Shown here: positions 1 through 11,650 of the stretch, piece by piece
Layout of the letters: each line of letters begins with the position of its first letter
How positions within the stretch are numbered: the first letter of the stretch is position 1
From: Bacteriovoracia bacterium
Lineage (GTDB): Bacteria > Bdellovibrionota > Bacteriovoracia > Bacteriovoracales > Bacteriovoracaceae
DNA length: 64,000 nt
Direction: 5' to 3'
NCBI GenBank assembly: GCA_030427595.1
Contig: JAUIBX010000002.1
Coordinates: 1-64,000, forward strand
Notes under the pieces: generated by a model
What the model saw: the letters and a program-made list of their open reading frames with translations, nothing else
What the model was told of the DNA's origin: nothing
Database searches by the model: none
Made by a program: the position numbers and the translations under genes

Positions 1-3000
1 TACGATGTAGCAGTAGACAAAGATGGTAATGAGCAAAGAAACGTTTCATCCATTAAGGAACAAGAAGTTTACCTGGGTAACATTCCTTTGATGGCCGAGA
101 CTGGTTCTTTTGTTTACAACGGTACTGAAAGAGTAATCGTTTCTCAGCTTCATAGATCACCAGGTATTATCTTCGAACACGATGGTGGTAAGAAGCACTC
201 AAGTGGCAAGCTTCTTTATAGTGCAAGAATTATCCCTCATAGAGGTTCTTGGCTAGACTTTGAGTTTGACCACAAAAATATCCTATTTGCGAGAATTGAT
301 AGAAAGAGAAAGCTGCACGCTACTGTCGTTCTTAAGGCCATGGGTTACTCAACACCTGAGCTTTTGGATATTTTCTATAACAATGAAACAATCCACTTCA
401 ACAAAGATGGATCATTTACTAGAGAGCTTGATGTAAGCCTTCTTAATGGAACTCGCGCTAACCGTGACATCCTTGATCCTAAGTCTGGTAACCAACTCGT
501 AAGAAAAGGCAAAAAGTTTACAAAAGCTTCAATTAGAAAACTAAATGAAGCAGGAATTAATAAGCTTGAAGCTGAAGCAGAAGAAATTGTTGGTAAAGTC
601 GTTGCAGAAGATATCTTCGACGAAAATACTGGTGAGGTTCTCTGCCTTGCTAACGAAGCACTTTCTGAGGCTAAGATTCAGGAGCTCATTGCTGCTGGAG
701 TTACCAGTGTAAGAGTTCTTTACATCGATAATATTAACTTCGGTGATCAGGTAAGAAACACCCTTCTTCTCGATAAAACAGATTCAAGAGAAGAAGCACT
801 CATCAAGATTTTTGAAAGATTAAGACCAGGTGAGCCTCCGACATTGGAAGCTGCTGAAAACCTTTTCGAAAATCTTTTCTTCAATGAAGAAAAATACGAC
901 CTCTCTAAGGTTGGTCGTATGAAGATTAACTACAAGTTTGGAACTGATATTCCAGTTGAGAACACTGTTCTTACAAAAGACGATATCATTACAACTGCCA
1001 GATACCTTGTTGAGCTCAATAACGGTAAAGGTAAAGTTGATGACATTGACCACCTTGGTAACCGTCGTGTTCGTGCGGTTGGTGAGCTACTTGAAAACCA
1101 GTTCCGTGTTGGTCTTGTAAGAATGGAAAGAGCTGTTAAGGAAAGGATGGCGATTCAAGAAATCGACACCATGATGCCTTACGATCTTGTTAACCAAAAG
1201 CCAGTTGCAGCTGCAATTAAGGAATTCTTTGGTTCATCACAGCTTTCTCAATTCATGGATCAAACAAACCCACTTTCTGAGGTAACTCACAAGAGACGTC
1301 TCTCAGCACTTGGGCCTGGTGGTCTGACTCGTGAAAGAGCTGGTTTTGAGGTTCGTGACGTTCACTCTACTCACTACGGTAGAATGTGTCCGGTTGAGAC
1401 TCCAGAAGGACCAAATATTGGTCTTATCACCTCTCTGGCTACTTATGCTCGTGTTTCTGAGTACGGATTTATTGAGACACCATATCAGGTTGTTAAAGAA
1501 GACCGTACGATCGATAAGCCTAAGTATTTCACTGCATTTCAAGAGGAAGGCAAGGTTATTGCTCAGATTGATAATGCTCATATTGAGAATGGAAAAGTTC
1601 GTGGTGAGCACGTTCCATCTCGTGACTCTGGTGACTTCACCATCAGTCATATGGACGAAATCGACCTTATGGACGTTTCTCCAAGCCAGATGATCTCGAT
1701 TGCAACATCACTGATTCCTTTCCTAGAGCACGATGACGCTAACCGTGCTCTTATGGGATCGAACATGATGAGACAGGCCGTGCCTGTTGTGAAAACTGAT
1801 GCGCCAATTATTGGTACTGGTGTAGAAGCCGTTGTTGCTCGTGACTCAGGAGCTATCCTTACTGCGAAGGCAGACGGGAAGGTTATTTTCGTAGACTCAA
1901 ATAGAATTGTTATCCAAAGAGATAAGTTCCAAGAAGGTGAGTCTGGGGTAGATATTTACAAACTGATCAAATATCAGCGTACTAACCAAAATACTTGTAA
2001 CAACCAAAAAGCCCTCGTTAAAGAAGGTGACACGGTTAAGAAGGGAATGGTTATCGCCGACGGTCCAGGTACTCATATGGGTGACTTGGCTCTTGGTCAA
2101 AACGTACTTGTCGCCTTCATGCCTTGGGGCGGTTACAACTACGAAGACTCGATCCTTATTTCTGAAAACCTTCTTGCTCAAGACGTTTTCACTTCAGTTC
2201 ATATTGAATCATTTGAGGTTGAGGCTCGTGATACTAAGCTAGGTAAAGAAGAGATTACTCGCGATATTCCAAACGTATCGGAAGAAGCCCTTTCTGACCT
2301 CGATGAAGCTGGTATTATTCGCGTTGGTGCAATTATTAAGCCTGGTGACATCCTTGTCGGCAAGATTACACCAAAAGGTGAAACTCAACTTTCTCCTGAA
2401 GAAAAGCTTCTTAAGGCAATCTTCGGTGATAAAGCTGGTGATGTTAAGGATACATCTCTTAGAGTTCCTTCTTCGGTAAGAGGAACTGTGATTGATGCTA
2501 AAGTTTACACTCGTGAGGGTGTTGAGCTTGATGCAAGATCAAAAGAGATCATCGATCAAGAGACAACTCTTATCAGAAGAGATGAGAGAATCGAGATTAA
2601 AGCAATCCAAAACTCTGCAATTCACCAAATTGCTAAACTTCTTAAAGGTGCCAAGACAACTGATAAGCTTGTATCTGAAGATGGTTCAACAGAGCTATTA
2701 CCAAAAGGTTCTGATGTAACAGTAGACACTCTTAAGGGAATTCCTTTTGAGCTTATTGGTTACTTACCTCTTCAGCCAGAACTCGAAGAGAAGTTGAGTG
2801 AGTACTTTGCTGATATTAGAAACAGAATTAATAGAGTTCGCACTAAAGCTAACGACGAAATCGCTATGCTACACAGAGGGGATGAGCTTCCTCCTGGTGT
2901 CATCAAGAAGGTAACAGTTTACGTTGCTATTAAGCGTAAACTTCAGCCTGGTGATAAGATGGCCGGTCGTCACGGTAACAAAGGTGTTATCTCTAACGTT

Positions 3001-3804
3001 CTTCCACAAGAAGATATGCCATATCTTGCTGACGGTACTCCAGTTGAGATCGTACTTAACCCACTAGGGGTACCTTCTCGTATGAATATTGGTCAGCTTC
3101 TTGAGCTTCACCTTGGTTGGGCCGGACGTGGTCTTGGTGAGAAAATTAAGCTCATGATGGAAGAGCAAGCAGAAATTCATAAGATCAAAGACTTCATTTA
3201 TGACATTTATAAAACAGATGAAGTTAAAGAGTTTCTTAAGAAGGCCAGCGATAAGCGTGTGAAGGAAATCGCACAACAACTTGGAACTGGTGTTCGTTTT
3301 GCAACTCCTTGTTTTGACGGGGCAAAAGAGGAAGACATCCGTGAGATGTTTAGACTTGCTGACCTTGATGAATCAGGGAAGACGACATTATTCGACGGTC
3401 TTACTGGAGACGCTTTTGCGGAAGAAGTAACTGTTGGAATTATGTATATGCTCAAGCTTCACCACCTTGTTGATGAGAAAATTCACGCTCGTTCAACAGG
3501 ACCTTACTCTCTCGTTACCCAGCAACCACTCGGCGGTAAAGCTCAGTTTGGTGGTCAGCGTCTTGGGGAAATGGAAGTTTGGGCCCTTGAAGCCTATGGT
3601 GCTGCCTACACTCTTCAAGAGTTCTTAACTGTTAAGTCTGATGACGTTATCGGTAGAACGAGAATGTATGAGTCCATTGTCAAGGGCGAGCAAGTCCTAG
3701 AGCCAGGCCTGCCAGAATCATTCAACGTATTGATTCGCGAGCTTCAGGCACTATGTCTTGATGTGAAACTTGAAGAGAACAACGAAGAAGAAAGCTTTAA
3801 CTAA
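1..3804 (+). CDS. rpoB: RNA polymerase beta subunit, 5'-truncated by window
   Basis: The reading frame is open from base 1, so the true start lies upstream; 1267 codons are present against about 1340-1400 for full-length family members. It encodes the catalytic beta subunit of RNA polymerase. The rifampicin-pocket region (about bases 1225-1400) contains [21 protein letters not shown] and [10 protein letters not shown], with the Asp, His and Ser positions tied to rifampicin resistance all wild type. The active-site stretch [12 protein letters not shown] lies near 2956. It ends 16 bases before rpoC, with which it is surely cotranscribed. Identification is secure; only the N-terminus is unseen. 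Confidence 0.98.
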   Translation, partial: YDVAVDKDGNEQRNVSSIKEQEVYLGNIPLMAETGSFVYNGTERVIVSQLHRSPGIIFEHDGGKKHSSGKLLYSARIIPHRGSWLDFEFDHKNILFARIDRKRKLHATVVLKAMGYSTPELLDIFYNNETIHFNKDGSFTRELDVSLLNGTRANRDILDPKSGNQLVRKGKKFTKASIRKLNEAGINKLEAEAEEIVGKVVAEDIFDENTGEVLCLANEALSEAKIQELIAAGVTSVRVLYIDNINFGDQVRNTLLLDKTDSREEALIKIFERLRPGEPPTLEAAENLFENLFFNEEKYDLSKVGRMKINYKFGTDIPVENTVLTKDDIITTARYLVELNNGKGKVDDIDHLGNRRVRAVGELLENQFRVGLVRMERAVKERMAIQEIDTMMPYDLVNQKPVAAAIKEFFGSSQLSQFMDQTNPLSEVTHKRRLSALGPGGLTRERAGFEVRDVHSTHYGRMCPVETPEGPNIGLITSLATYARVSEYGFIETPYQVVKEDRTIDKPKYFTAFQEEGKVIAQIDNAHIENGKVRGEHVPSRDSGDFTISHMDEIDLMDVSPSQMISIATSLIPFLEHDDANRALMGSNMMRQAVPVVKTDAPIIGTGVEAVVARDSGAILTAKADGKVIFVDSNRIVIQRDKFQEGESGVDIYKLIKYQRTNQNTCNNQKALVKEGDTVKKGMVIADGPGTHMGDLALGQNVLVAFMPWGGYNYEDSILISENLLAQDVFTSVHIESFEVEARDTKLGKEEITRDIPNVSEEALSDLDEAGIIRVGAIIKPGDILVGKITPKGETQLSPEEKLLKAIFGDKAGDVKDTSLRVPSSVRGTVIDAKVYTREGVELDARSKEIIDQETTLIRRDERIEIKAIQNSAIHQIAKLLKGAKTTDKLVSEDGSTELLPKGSDVTVDTLKGIPFELIGYLPLQPELEEKLSEYFADIRNRINRVRTKANDEIAMLHRGDELPPGVIKKVTVYVAIKRKLQPGDKMAGRHGNKGVISNVLPQEDMPYLADGTPVEIVLNPLGVPSRMNIGQLLELHLGWAGRGLGEKIKLMMEEQAEIHKIKDFIYDIYKTDEVKEFLKKASDKRVKEIAQQLGTGVRFATPCFDGAKEEDIREMFRLADLDESGKTTLFDGLTGDAFAEEVTVGIMYMLKLHHLVDEKIHARSTGPYSLVTQQPLGGKAQFGGQRLGEMEVWALEAYGAAYTLQEFLTVKSDDVIGRTRMYESIVKGEQVLEPGLPESFNVLIRELQALCLDVKLEENNEEESFN

Positions 3805-3820
3805 TTTTTGAGGGTAAAAA

Positions 3821-6800
3821 ATGAAAGACCTTTTAAACTTTTTTGATAAACCAAAAGATCCTATTAGTGTTGAAGCCGTCTCTATTAAGATGGCTTCTCC
3901 AGACACTATTCGTGAGTGGTCTTTTGGAGAAGTAAAAAAGCCAGAGACGATTAACTACAGAACATTTAAGCCCGAAAAAGACGGTCTTTTCTGTGCGAAA
4001 ATCTTTGGTCCCATCAAAGACTACGAATGTATTTGTGGGAAATATAAGAGAATGAAGCACAGAGGTGTTGTTTGCGAGAAGTGTGGCGTTGAAGTTACTC
4101 TCTCAAAAGTTAGAAGAGAGCGTTGTGGTCACATTGAGCTTGCAGCTCCTGTAGCTCACATCTGGTTCTTGAGATCACTGCCATCTCGTCTAGGGGCTCT
4201 TCTTAATCTTACGCTTAAGGAGCTTGAGAAAGTTCTTTATTATGAAGCCTACATCGTAACTCAATCAGCTACTGACGAAGTAGATAACGGTCTCAAGGTA
4301 GGCCAAGTTATTACTGAGCAACAATATTTCGAGCTTAAAGAGCAAGGAATTGAGTTTGAAGCCGGTATGGGTGGTGAAGTTGTTAAGGATCTTCTTAGAA
4401 AAGTAGACCTTGATATTGAAAATAAAGAACTTCGTCGTGGCCTTAATAATGCAACCACTGAAATGGCCCGTACAAAATTTATCAAACGCCTTAAGGTTGT
4501 TGAGTCAATCTTAAAGTCTGATAACAAGCCTGAGTGGTTCATGATGGATGTTATTCCTGTACTTCCACCGGATCTTCGTCCACTTGTTCCTCTTGAAGCT
4601 GGTCGTTTTGCGACTTCGGATCTTAACGACCTTTATAGACGTGTGATTAATAGAAACAACCGTCTCAAGAGACTAAAAGAGCTCAACGCTCCTGAAATTA
4701 TCATTAGAAACGAAAAGAGAATGCTTCAAGAGGCGGTAGATGCTCTTTTTGATAACGGAAGAAGAGGTAAGGTTTTTACTGGTGCTAACAAGCGTCCACT
4801 AAGATCTCTTTCAGACATGCTTAAAGGTAAGCAAGGTCGTTTCCGTCAAAACCTTCTAGGTAAACGTGTCGACTATTCAGGTCGTTCGGTTATCGTTGTT
4901 GGTCCAAGCCTTAGACTACACCAGTGTGGTCTTCCAAAGCTTATGGCCCTCGAGCTTTTCAAGCCATTTATCTATAACAAGCTCATTGAAAAAGGTCATT
5001 GTACGACTATCAAAGTAGCTAAGAGAATGGTTGATCAGCAAAAAGAAGAAGTTTGGAATATCCTTGAAGAAGTTGTTCAAGAGCACCCAGTGCTTCTTAA
5101 CCGTGCACCAACTCTTCACAGACTTGGTATTCAAGGCTTTGAGCCTGTACTTATCGAAGGTAAAGCTATTCAGCTTCACCCACTCGTTTGTACGGCATTT
5201 AACGCTGACTTCGACGGTGACCAGATGGCCGTTCACGTTCCTCTATCACTAGAGGCTCAAATTGAGTGTCGTGTACTTGCCATGTCAACGAACAACATTC
5301 TTTCTCCAAAAGATGGTACGCCAATTATCGTTCCTTCACAGGATATCGTACTTGGTCTCTACTATATGAGTAGGGTTCGTCCATTTGCTCGTGGTTACGG
5401 CAAAACTTTTTCTTCTAAAGAAGAAGCTCAGTTCGCTTTTCATTCTGGAAACCTTCACCTTCAAGCTCCAATTAAGATTCGTGTTGATGGTGAAATCATT
5501 GAAACAACTGTTGGTAGGACGTTTATTTACAACGTTATTCCAAGCTGTCTTAAGTACCAAGACATCAACAAAGTTCTTGGTAAGAAAGAGCTTGGTAAGT
5601 TGATTGATCTTGCTTACAGAGTAGGTACTGAGAAGGACACAGTTCTTCTTGCCGATGCTCTTATGAGACTTGGTTACAACTACTCAACGAAGGCAGGTAT
5701 CTCTATTAACGTTAACGATATGACTATCCCAGCGGAAAAGGTCGATATCCTTAATGAAGCCTACGGTGAAGTTGATAGAATCACTGAAGAGTACAACGAA
5801 GGTTCTATTACCAATGGTGAGAGATACAACAAGGTTGTCGATGTTTGGTCACAGGCCAACGAGAAACTCACCAAGGTAATGCTTGAAAAGATTTCAAAAG
5901 ACCAATTCACCAATGAAAAGGGTGAGGTTGAAGAAGCTCCTTCATTCAACGCTATCTTTATGATGGCAAACTCTGGTGCAAGGGGTTCTACAACTCAGAT
6001 GAGACAGCTCGCTGGTATGCGTGGTCTTATGGCCAAGCCTTCTGGTGAAATTATTGAGACACCGATTACCTCTAACTTCCGTGAAGGTCTATCGGTTCTT
6101 CAATACTTCTCATCTACTCACGGTGCACGTAAAGGTCTAGCCGATACGGCCCTTAAAACAGCTAACTCTGGTTACCTAACTCGTCGTCTTGTTGACGTTG
6201 CTCAGGACGGAATTATCCGTAATGTTGATTGTGGAACTACAGACGGGATTATTCTTAACTCAAGAATCGAGGCTGGTGAGATCGTTGAAGACGTAACAGA
6301 GAGAGTAATGGGACGTGTAACTGCTGGTCCTATTCTCAACGCTGACGGTGAAGAAGTTCTACCTTCTGGTTACATGCTAACTGAGAAAGATATTCCACTT
6401 CTCAAAGAGCACGAAATTGACCAAATTAAAGTGAGAACCGTTCTCACCTGTAGAGAGCGTTATGGTTTCTGTGCCAAGTGTTTTGGCCGTGACCTTGCCC
6501 GTGGCTCACTCGTTAGTATTGGTGAAACTGTTGGCATTATTGCTGCTCAGTCAATTGGTGAGCCTGGTACACAGCTTACGATGCGTACTTTCCACGTTGG
6601 TGGTACTGCAACTGCTGGTGCTCAAGTCAATAAAACTGAAGTTAAAACTGCCGGTATCATCCACTTTGATAATGTTAAAGTCGCCAATACTGCTGAAGGT
6701 GGCATGATCATTATGAACAAAGTTGGTGAGATCCTCGTTAAGGATAACACCGGGGTTGAAAAAGAAAGATATCCTGCCATCTACGGTGCAAAAATCTTCT

Positions 6801-7942
6801 TCAAAGAAGGAGAGGAAGTTAACGTTGGTGACAAGATTATTGAATGGGACCCATTCTCAATTCCAATCATTACTGAAGTTGAAGGTACAGTTAAGTTCGA
6901 AGACATTATTGTCGGTTCAACAATCAACGAAGCTGTAGACCCTGTTACAGGTCTTACAACTCGTGTCGTTTCCGAGTCTAAGGATCCTTCTCTTCAACCA
7001 AGAATTTCAATCGTCGATGGTTCTGGAAACCCAATTCTGATTCCTGGAACTAAGCGCCATGCAACTTACCGTTTGCAAACTGGTGCCAACATTATGGTTC
7101 AGGAAGGTGAGGCGATTGGAATTGGTACTGCCATTTCAAAAGTTGCTCGTGAAACGACTAAAACAAAAGATATTACCGGTGGTCTTCCAAGGGTTGCTGA
7201 GCTTTTTGAGGCGAGAAAGCCTGCTAACGCTGCTCAGATCTCAGATGTTGCTGGTACTGTTGAATTTGGTCCAGAGCTTAGAGGAAGTAGAAGAATTATC
7301 ATTAGACCTGATGATGGTTCAGATCCGGTAACATACACCGTTCCTAAGGGGCGTTATGTTGTTGTAAATGAAGGTGACTATGTCCGCTCTGGTGAGCCAA
7401 TCATGGATGGTCCTTCTAACCCTCACGACATCCTACGTGTTAAAGGTATTAAAGAGCTTGCACGTTATATTGTTGATGAGATTCAAGAAGTTTACCGTCT
7501 CCAAGGTGTTAAGATCGATGACAAGCACATTGAGGTTATCGTTTCTCAAATGCTTAAGAAGGTTGAAGTTACCGATACAGGTGACACCGGTCTTGTGATT
7601 GGTGATACTCTTACAAAAGGCCAACTTGCTGATATTAATGAGCAAGCGGCTGCTGAGGGTAGAGAGCCTGCTCAGGCAAGACCTCTTCTTCTTGGTATCA
7701 CCAAGGCGAGTTTGACGACAGAATCTTTTATCTCTGCGGCATCGTTCCAAGAGACAACTAAGGTTCTTACTCAAGCGGCTCTCGAAGGTAAGAAAGATAT
7801 GCTTCGCGGACTAAAAGAGAACGTCATTATGGGTCGCCTAATCCCAGCAGGTACGGGATTACCAAGATATAGAGATTTTGAAGCGTCTGTTAGTGATTCA
7901 GAGACCACTGAAAATGAGGAATCCGTTACACTAACGTTGTAA
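3821..7942 (+). CDS. rpoC: RNA polymerase beta' subunit
   Basis: This is full length at 1373 residues and begins at an ATG preceded by GAGGG. It forms the catalytic clamp of RNA polymerase. The Mg-binding motif [12 protein letters not shown] is at about bases 5200-5235. The N-terminal zinc ribbon (CICGK...CEKCG) is near 4030-4085 and the second zinc site ([11 protein letters not shown]) near 6450-6480. The C-terminal LFEARKP segment is also present. It is followed by an 88-base gap holding an unusual direct/inverted repeat before rpsL, so the rpo and str clusters appear to be one transcription unit or closely linked. Confidence 0.99.
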   Translation: MKDLLNFFDKPKDPISVEAVSIKMASPDTIREWSFGEVKKPETINYRTFKPEKDGLFCAKIFGPIKDYECICGKYKRMKHRGVVCEKCGVEVTLSKVRRERCGHIELAAPVAHIWFLRSLPSRLGALLNLTLKELEKVLYYEAYIVTQSATDEVDNGLKVGQVITEQQYFELKEQGIEFEAGMGGEVVKDLLRKVDLDIENKELRRGLNNATTEMARTKFIKRLKVVESILKSDNKPEWFMMDVIPVLPPDLRPLVPLEAGRFATSDLNDLYRRVINRNNRLKRLKELNAPEIIIRNEKRMLQEAVDALFDNGRRGKVFTGANKRPLRSLSDMLKGKQGRFRQNLLGKRVDYSGRSVIVVGPSLRLHQCGLPKLMALELFKPFIYNKLIEKGHCTTIKVAKRMVDQQKEEVWNILEEVVQEHPVLLNRAPTLHRLGIQGFEPVLIEGKAIQLHPLVCTAFNADFDGDQMAVHVPLSLEAQIECRVLAMSTNNILSPKDGTPIIVPSQDIVLGLYYMSRVRPFARGYGKTFSSKEEAQFAFHSGNLHLQAPIKIRVDGEIIETTVGRTFIYNVIPSCLKYQDINKVLGKKELGKLIDLAYRVGTEKDTVLLADALMRLGYNYSTKAGISINVNDMTIPAEKVDILNEAYGEVDRITEEYNEGSITNGERYNKVVDVWSQANEKLTKVMLEKISKDQFTNEKGEVEEAPSFNAIFMMANSGARGSTTQMRQLAGMRGLMAKPSGEIIETPITSNFREGLSVLQYFSSTHGARKGLADTALKTANSGYLTRRLVDVAQDGIIRNVDCGTTDGIILNSRIEAGEIVEDVTERVMGRVTAGPILNADGEEVLPSGYMLTEKDIPLLKEHEIDQIKVRTVLTCRERYGFCAKCFGRDLARGSLVSIGETVGIIAAQSIGEPGTQLTMRTFHVGGTATAGAQVNKTEVKTAGIIHFDNVKVANTAEGGMIIMNKVGEILVKDNTGVEKERYPAIYGAKIFFKEGEEVNVGDKIIEWDPFSIPIITEVEGTVKFEDIIVGSTINEAVDPVTGLTTRVVSESKDPSLQPRISIVDGSGNPILIPGTKRHATYRLQTGANIMVQEGEAIGIGTAISKVARETTKTKDITGGLPRVAELFEARKPANAAQISDVAGTVEFGPELRGSRRIIIRPDDGSDPVTYTVPKGRYVVVNEGDYVRSGEPIMDGPSNPHDILRVKGIKELARYIVDEIQEVYRLQGVKIDDKHIEVIVSQMLKKVEVTDTGDTGLVIGDTLTKGQLADINEQAAAEGREPAQARPLLLGITKASLTTESFISAASFQETTKVLTQAALEGKKDMLRGLKENVIMGRLIPAGTGLPRYRDFEASVSDSETTENEESVTLTL

Positions 7943-7951
7943 TTAACTTGT

Positions 7952-7998
7952 ACTAGCTAGTTTGGTGTGCTACATCAACTAGCTAGTTTAGTAGCTAT
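7952..7998 (+). repeat. Overlapping direct and inverted repeat in rpoC-rpsL gap
   Basis: ACTAGCTAGTTT occurs at 7952-7963 and again at 7978-7989, each followed by similar bases (gGTgtGCTA and aGTaGCTA). The core is self-complementary, so 7952-7962 and 7977-7987 also form an 11-bp stem with a 14-base loop, followed by only three T. It could be a weak terminator or attenuator, an RNA-processing hairpin or a protein-binding site. The lack of a proper T tract argues against a strong terminator. Confidence 0.6.
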
Positions 7999-8030
7999 AG
8001 TAGAAGTGAACCGTAGGAAGGAGCTGTAGA

Positions 8031-8405
8031 ATGCCTACTATTAACCAATTGATTAGAAAGGGAAGAAAAGACAAGTTTGAGAAAACGAAGTCTCCCGCAC
8101 TTAAAGCCTGTCCTCAAAGACGTGGCGTTTGTACTCGTGTTTACACAACCACACCTAAAAAACCGAACTCAGCGATGAGAAAGGTTTGTCGTGTACGTTT
8201 GACTTCAGGTTTTGAAGTTACTTCATATATCGGTGGTGAGGGTCACAACCTCCAGGAACACTCGATTGTTCTTATTAGAGGTGGAAGGGTTAAAGACCTT
8301 CCTGGTGTACGTTATCACACTGTTCGTGGTGCTCTTGATGCCACTGGTGTTGATAAAAGAGGTCAGCGTCGTTCTAAGTACGGTGCTAAAAAACCTAAGA
8401 AATAA
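8031..8405 (+). CDS. rpsL: 30S ribosomal protein S12
   Basis: This is a 124-residue S12, the usual length, with a strong SD (AAGGAG) before the ATG. S12 sits at the decoding centre. The [12 protein letters not shown] and [14 protein letters not shown] loops are intact, and both lysines commonly mutated in streptomycin resistance are present, so the allele looks streptomycin sensitive. It is first in the str-type cluster rpsL-rpsG. Confidence 0.99.
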   Translation: MPTINQLIRKGRKDKFEKTKSPALKACPQRRGVCTRVYTTTPKKPNSAMRKVCRVRLTSGFEVTSYIGGEGHNLQEHSIVLIRGGRVKDLPGVRYHTVRGALDATGVDKRGQRRSKYGAKKPKK

Positions 8406-8416
8406 TAATAACTTAA

Positions 8417-8467
8417 CTCTTTTGTTTGATACTTGAGCAAAAGAGAGTAATCCAACCTAGAGGTTGG
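8417..8467 (+). promoter_or_regulatory. Tandem hairpins in rpsL-rpsG intercistronic region
   Basis: CTCTTTTG (8417-8424) pairs with CAAAAGAG (8438-8445). CCAACC (8452-8457) pairs with GGTTGG (8462-8467) around a TAGA tetraloop. The second hairpin ends 17 bases before the rpsG start, and the AAGGAG SD lies between. In E. coli the S12-S7 intercistronic RNA binds S7 for feedback control; an equivalent role here is inference from position and structure only. Confidence 0.45.
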
Positions 8468-8484
8468 GTGAAGAAGGAGAATTT

Positions 8485-8955
8485 ATGAGTCGTAAGCATA
8501 GAGCAACCCCAAGAGTCGTTTTACCAGATCCACGTTATCAAGACGTTGTTGTAACTAAGTTCATCAACTCTCTAATGTACGGTGGGAAGAAATCTACAGC
8601 TGAAAAAATCTTCTACGGTGCTTTGGAAATTGCTGAGCAAAAAACTGGTGAAGAGCCTCTTAAGCTTTTTAAGAAAGCTCTATCAAACGTAAAGCCTGCT
8701 GTTGAGGTTAAATCAAGAAGAATTGGTGGTGCAACTTACCAAATTCCTGTTGAAGTGAGACCAAACAGAAGACAATCACTAGCGATTCGTTGGCTTCGTG
8801 ACTACGCTAGAGGCCGTAACGGTAAAACTATGACTGAAAAGCTTGCTGAGGAACTTATCGACGCAGCTAATGGTCGTGGTGGATCTGTTAAGAAAAGAGA
8901 AGACGTTTACAAAATGGCTGAGGCCAACAAGGCGTTTGCTCACCTTAAGTGGTAG
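8485..8955 (+). CDS. rpsG: 30S ribosomal protein S7
   Basis: The product has 156 residues and begins [11 protein letters not shown] chose the ATG at 8485 because GAAGGAG sits 5-10 bases upstream and the S7 family starts there; an in-frame TTG at 8464 would only add seven unrelated residues. S7 nucleates assembly of the 30S head and contacts the E site. The motifs [16 protein letters not shown] and [10 protein letters not shown] are typical. It is followed by an intrinsic terminator. Confidence 0.99.
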   Translation: MSRKHRATPRVVLPDPRYQDVVVTKFINSLMYGGKKSTAEKIFYGALEIAEQKTGEEPLKLFKKALSNVKPAVEVKSRRIGGATYQIPVEVRPNRRQSLAIRWLRDYARGRNGKTMTEKLAEELIDAANGRGGSVKKREDVYKMAEANKAFAHLKW

Positions 8956-8979
8956 TAATTTTATAATTCTAAGATTTTT

Positions 8980-9022
8980 AAAAGGCTTCTTTGGTTCTAT
9001 ACTCAAGAAGCCTTTTTTTTTT
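8980..9022 (+). terminator. Intrinsic terminator after rpsG
   Basis: AAAGGCTTCTT (8981-8991) pairs with AAGAAGCCTTT (9005-9015) across a 13-base loop. The 3' arm runs into an uninterrupted T tract. It separates rpsL-rpsG from fusA, so fusA probably depends on readthrough or its own promoter. Confidence 0.9.
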
Positions 9023-9052
9023 GGTTTTTAATCAACTGTAAAGTGAGTTCAT

Positions 9053-11137
9053 ATGTCGGCAAATTATCTTGAACATATTCGTAATATTGGAATCATGGCC
9101 CACATCGATGCTGGGAAAACGACGACAACAGAGCGAATTCTCTATTACACCGGAAAGAACTATAAAATCGGTGAAGTTCATGATGGAGCGGCCACGATGG
9201 ACTGGATGGTCCAAGAGCAAGAGCGTGGGATTACGATTACATCTGCCGCTACGACTTGTAAGTGGAAGAGTGAGATTATTAACATTATCGATACTCCTGG
9301 ACACGTTGACTTTACTATTGAGGTAGAGAGAGCTCTCCGCGTACTAGATGGAGCAGTCGGTGTTTTTGACTCTGTCCACGGGGTGGAGCCTCAGTCTGAA
9401 ACAGTTTGGTCGCAAGCAGACCGGTACAATGTTCCAAGACTCGCTTTCTGTAACAAGATGGACAGGGTGGGAGCAGACTTCAACAATTGCGTAGAAGAGA
9501 TAAGAGAAAAATTAAAGAAGGTGGCTTGTCCTATCCAACTTCCTATTGGTGCGGAAGACCAGTTTGAGGGTCTTGTGGATCTTGTGGAGATGAGGGCGAA
9601 GACTTTTAGTTCAGATGATCTTGGTGCGAAAGTCATAGATGGAGAAATTCCTGAGTCTATGCAGGAAGCTTCGGAAATGGCGAGAGAGCAACTTATCGAG
9701 ACGTTGGCGGATTTTAGTGATGATCTTGCGGAAAAATATCTTGGTGGAGAAGAGCTCTCGACAGAGGAAATTAAAGCAACAATAAGAAGGGCCGTCATTG
9801 ATGATAACTTCATTCCTGTTCTTTGCGGCTCAGCTTTTAAAAATAAAGGCGTTCAACCACTTTTAGATGCAGTTTGTGATTACCTACCTTCACCACTCGA
9901 TAGAGGTGAGGTTAAAGGTCATAGTGCTAAGGATAATGAAAAAGAGGATTCAAGAAAGCCTGATCCTACAGATCTTTTTTCGGGTCTGGCCTTTAAGATC
10001 ACCTCAGACCCTTTTGTAGGTCTTTTGACTTACGTACGAATCTACAGTGGTGAAATTAAAGTCGGACAAAATATTTACAATCCTCTTAAAAAGAAAAAAG
10101 AAAGAGTTAATAAGATTCTTCAGATGCATGCGGATAAGAGAACTGAGATTGAAACGGCAAGGGCCGGGGATATTGTTGCTCTATCGGGTATGAAGTTCAC
10201 GACCACTGGTGAAACCCTTTGTACTGATCATAAGCCTATTATTTATGATTTGATGGATTTTCCTGAATCAGTGATCTCTGTTGCAATTGAACCTAAGACA
10301 ACGGTTGATGAAAAAAAGTTGTTAGCGACTCTTGAACAATTAAAAATTGAAGACCCAAGTTTTAGTTTTAAAAACAACCCTGAAACAGGTCAACTTCTCA
10401 TCTTTGGTATGGGAGAGCTTCACCTAGAAATTATCGCTGATAGGCTCTTAAGAGAGTTTAAGGTTGGAGTGAATGTAGGTAAGCCTCAAGTCTCTTATAG
10501 GGAAACGATATCTAGCGCAGCACAAGCGGAATCTACATTTAATAGAGAGCATGCAGGAAAGGTTCAGTTTGGGCATGCGAAAATAAAAGTTGAGCCATAT
10601 GATGGAAAAGGCACCATTGCCTTTGAGTCTGAAGTGACAAAGAAGCAGCTTCCTGCTGATTTTATCGAGGCGATTGAAAAAGGTATCAGGGACACTGCTC
10701 CTGGAGGTGCTCTTGCTGGTTATCCTATGATTAATCTTAAGGTGACTCTTCTCCAGGCCATTTACAATGAAGAGGAAAGTTCAGAAGTAGCGTATGTTAT
10801 AGCTGCGTCTCAAGCTTTCATGGATGCAATTAGAAAAGCTAACCTAGAACTCCTTGAACCGATAATGGATTTGGAGATTGTTACGCCATCAGAATACACC
10901 GGTGATGTTATCTCAGATATCAATCAAAAAAGAGGACATATTAGCAGTATGGGTGCGAAGCAGAATAAGGAGCTTATCCATGCCCAGGTGCCACTAGCTG
11001 AACTTTTCGGTTATTCAACTGATTTAAGGTCAAAATCTCAGGGCCGTGCCAGCTTTTCTATGGAATTTGCAAAGTATGAAATTGTCGCCAAAGACCTGGC
11101 TAAAAAGGTGCTAGAGAGTAAGGGGATTTATATTTAA
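9053..11137 (+). CDS. fusA: Elongation factor G
   Basis: This translational GTPase has 694 residues and catalyses ribosomal translocation and, with RRF, recycling. G1 AHIDAGKT is near residues 16-23, G2 [11 protein letters not shown]3 DTPGH and G4 NKMD. Domain IV ([16 protein letters not shown]) and domain V ([22 protein letters not shown]) follow in order. It is cut off from rpsG by a terminator and is not followed by tuf, unlike the classical str operon. Some sequence features, such as [11 protein letters not shown] in domain V, differ from textbook EF-G. It may therefore belong to one of the divergent EF-G subfamilies described in spirochaetes, planctomycetes and deltaproteobacteria; subfamily assignment needs a tree. 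Confidence 0.96.
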   Translation: MSANYLEHIRNIGIMAHIDAGKTTTTERILYYTGKNYKIGEVHDGAATMDWMVQEQERGITITSAATTCKWKSEIINIIDTPGHVDFTIEVERALRVLDGAVGVFDSVHGVEPQSETVWSQADRYNVPRLAFCNKMDRVGADFNNCVEEIREKLKKVACPIQLPIGAEDQFEGLVDLVEMRAKTFSSDDLGAKVIDGEIPESMQEASEMAREQLIETLADFSDDLAEKYLGGEELSTEEIKATIRRAVIDDNFIPVLCGSAFKNKGVQPLLDAVCDYLPSPLDRGEVKGHSAKDNEKEDSRKPDPTDLFSGLAFKITSDPFVGLLTYVRIYSGEIKVGQNIYNPLKKKKERVNKILQMHADKRTEIETARAGDIVALSGMKFTTTGETLCTDHKPIIYDLMDFPESVISVAIEPKTTVDEKKLLATLEQLKIEDPSFSFKNNPETGQLLIFGMGELHLEIIADRLLREFKVGVNVGKPQVSYRETISSAAQAESTFNREHAGKVQFGHAKIKVEPYDGKGTIAFESEVTKKQLPADFIEAIEKGIRDTAPGGALAGYPMINLKVTLLQAIYNEEESSEVAYVIAASQAFMDAIRKANLELLEPIMDLEIVTPSEYTGDVISDINQKRGHISSMGAKQNKELIHAQVPLAELFGYSTDLRSKSQGRASFSMEFAKYEIVAKDLAKKVLESKGIYI

Positions 11138-11221
11138 ATATAAATAGTTTAAGTGTTTGGAATTACTTATTTTAAGTGATATCAGTGACTTAAAAGACTC
11201 AACCGAGAGGCGTCTAAAATA

Positions 11222-11273
11222 TTTGCGGCCTAGCGTAAAAAGAGTCTAAAAAAGTTTGACATTGGGCCGCAAA
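11222..11273. repeat. 9-bp inverted repeat enclosing the S10 promoter
   Basis: TTTGCGGCC (11222-11230) is perfectly complementary to GGCCGCAAA (11265-11273), 34 bases apart. The GC-rich arms stand out in an AT-rich gap. The -35 hexamer lies in the loop, and the 3' arm fills the -35/-10 spacer. This could be an operator or simply a DNA cruciform; it would not be in the RNA if the promoter below is used. Confidence 0.6.
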
Positions 11274-11284
11274 AAATTTAAAAG
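11256..11284 (+). promoter_or_regulatory. Putative promoter of the S10 operon
   Basis: A perfect TTGACA at 11256-11261 is followed by an AT-rich -10 region (TTTAAA/TTAAAA, starting 15-17 bases later, 11277-11284). Start of transcription would be near 11290, about 40 bases before rpsJ. The -10 is not a close consensus match, so its exact position is uncertain. The gap 11138-11329 holds no gene. Confidence 0.6.
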
Positions 11285-11329
11285 TGTGCTTCAAAAAAAA
11301 TGAACAGGAATATGTTGAGGTTGATGTAG

Positions 11330-11638
11330 ATGAAAGCGTCGAGACTGCGAATTAAATTAAGAGCATACGATCACAAGTTACTTGATAATTCAGTTAATGA
11401 GATCGTTCAAACGGCGAAAGAAACAGGTGCTAGAGTTGCTGGTCCAATTCCTTTACCAACAGAAATCAATAAATTCACAGTTCTTAGAGGACCTCACGTT
11501 AACAAAAAGTCTCGTGAGCAGTTCGAAATGAGAACTCATAAAAGATTGATCGATATCGTCGATCCAACACAACAAACCGTTGACAGCCTTATGAAGCTTG
11601 ACCTGTCTTCAGGTGTTGATGTTGAAATTAAGTACTAA
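11330..11638 (+). CDS. rpsJ: 30S ribosomal protein S10
   Basis: This is a 102-residue S10 with the normal length. S10 is part of the 30S head and, in many bacteria, also of NusB/NusG antitermination complexes. The typical [13 protein letters not shown] and [20 protein letters not shown] segments are present. It is the first gene of the S10 cluster. Upstream is a TTGACA promoter rather than tuf. An 86-base gap with two hairpins separates it from rplC. Confidence 0.99.
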   Translation: MKASRLRIKLRAYDHKLLDNSVNEIVQTAKETGARVAGPIPLPTEINKFTVLRGPHVNKKSREQFEMRTHKRLIDIVDPTQQTVDSLMKLDLSSGVDVEIKY

Positions 11639-11650
11639 AAAGTAAAGTCC

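Noticed and set aside
1225-1400. Rifampicin-resistance changes in rpoB
   Set aside because: The Asp, His and Ser positions of the rifampicin pocket are all wild type.
9391-9813. 140-codon minus-strand open frame inside fusA
   Set aside because: Complement of a conserved EF-G region, no SD or family resemblance.
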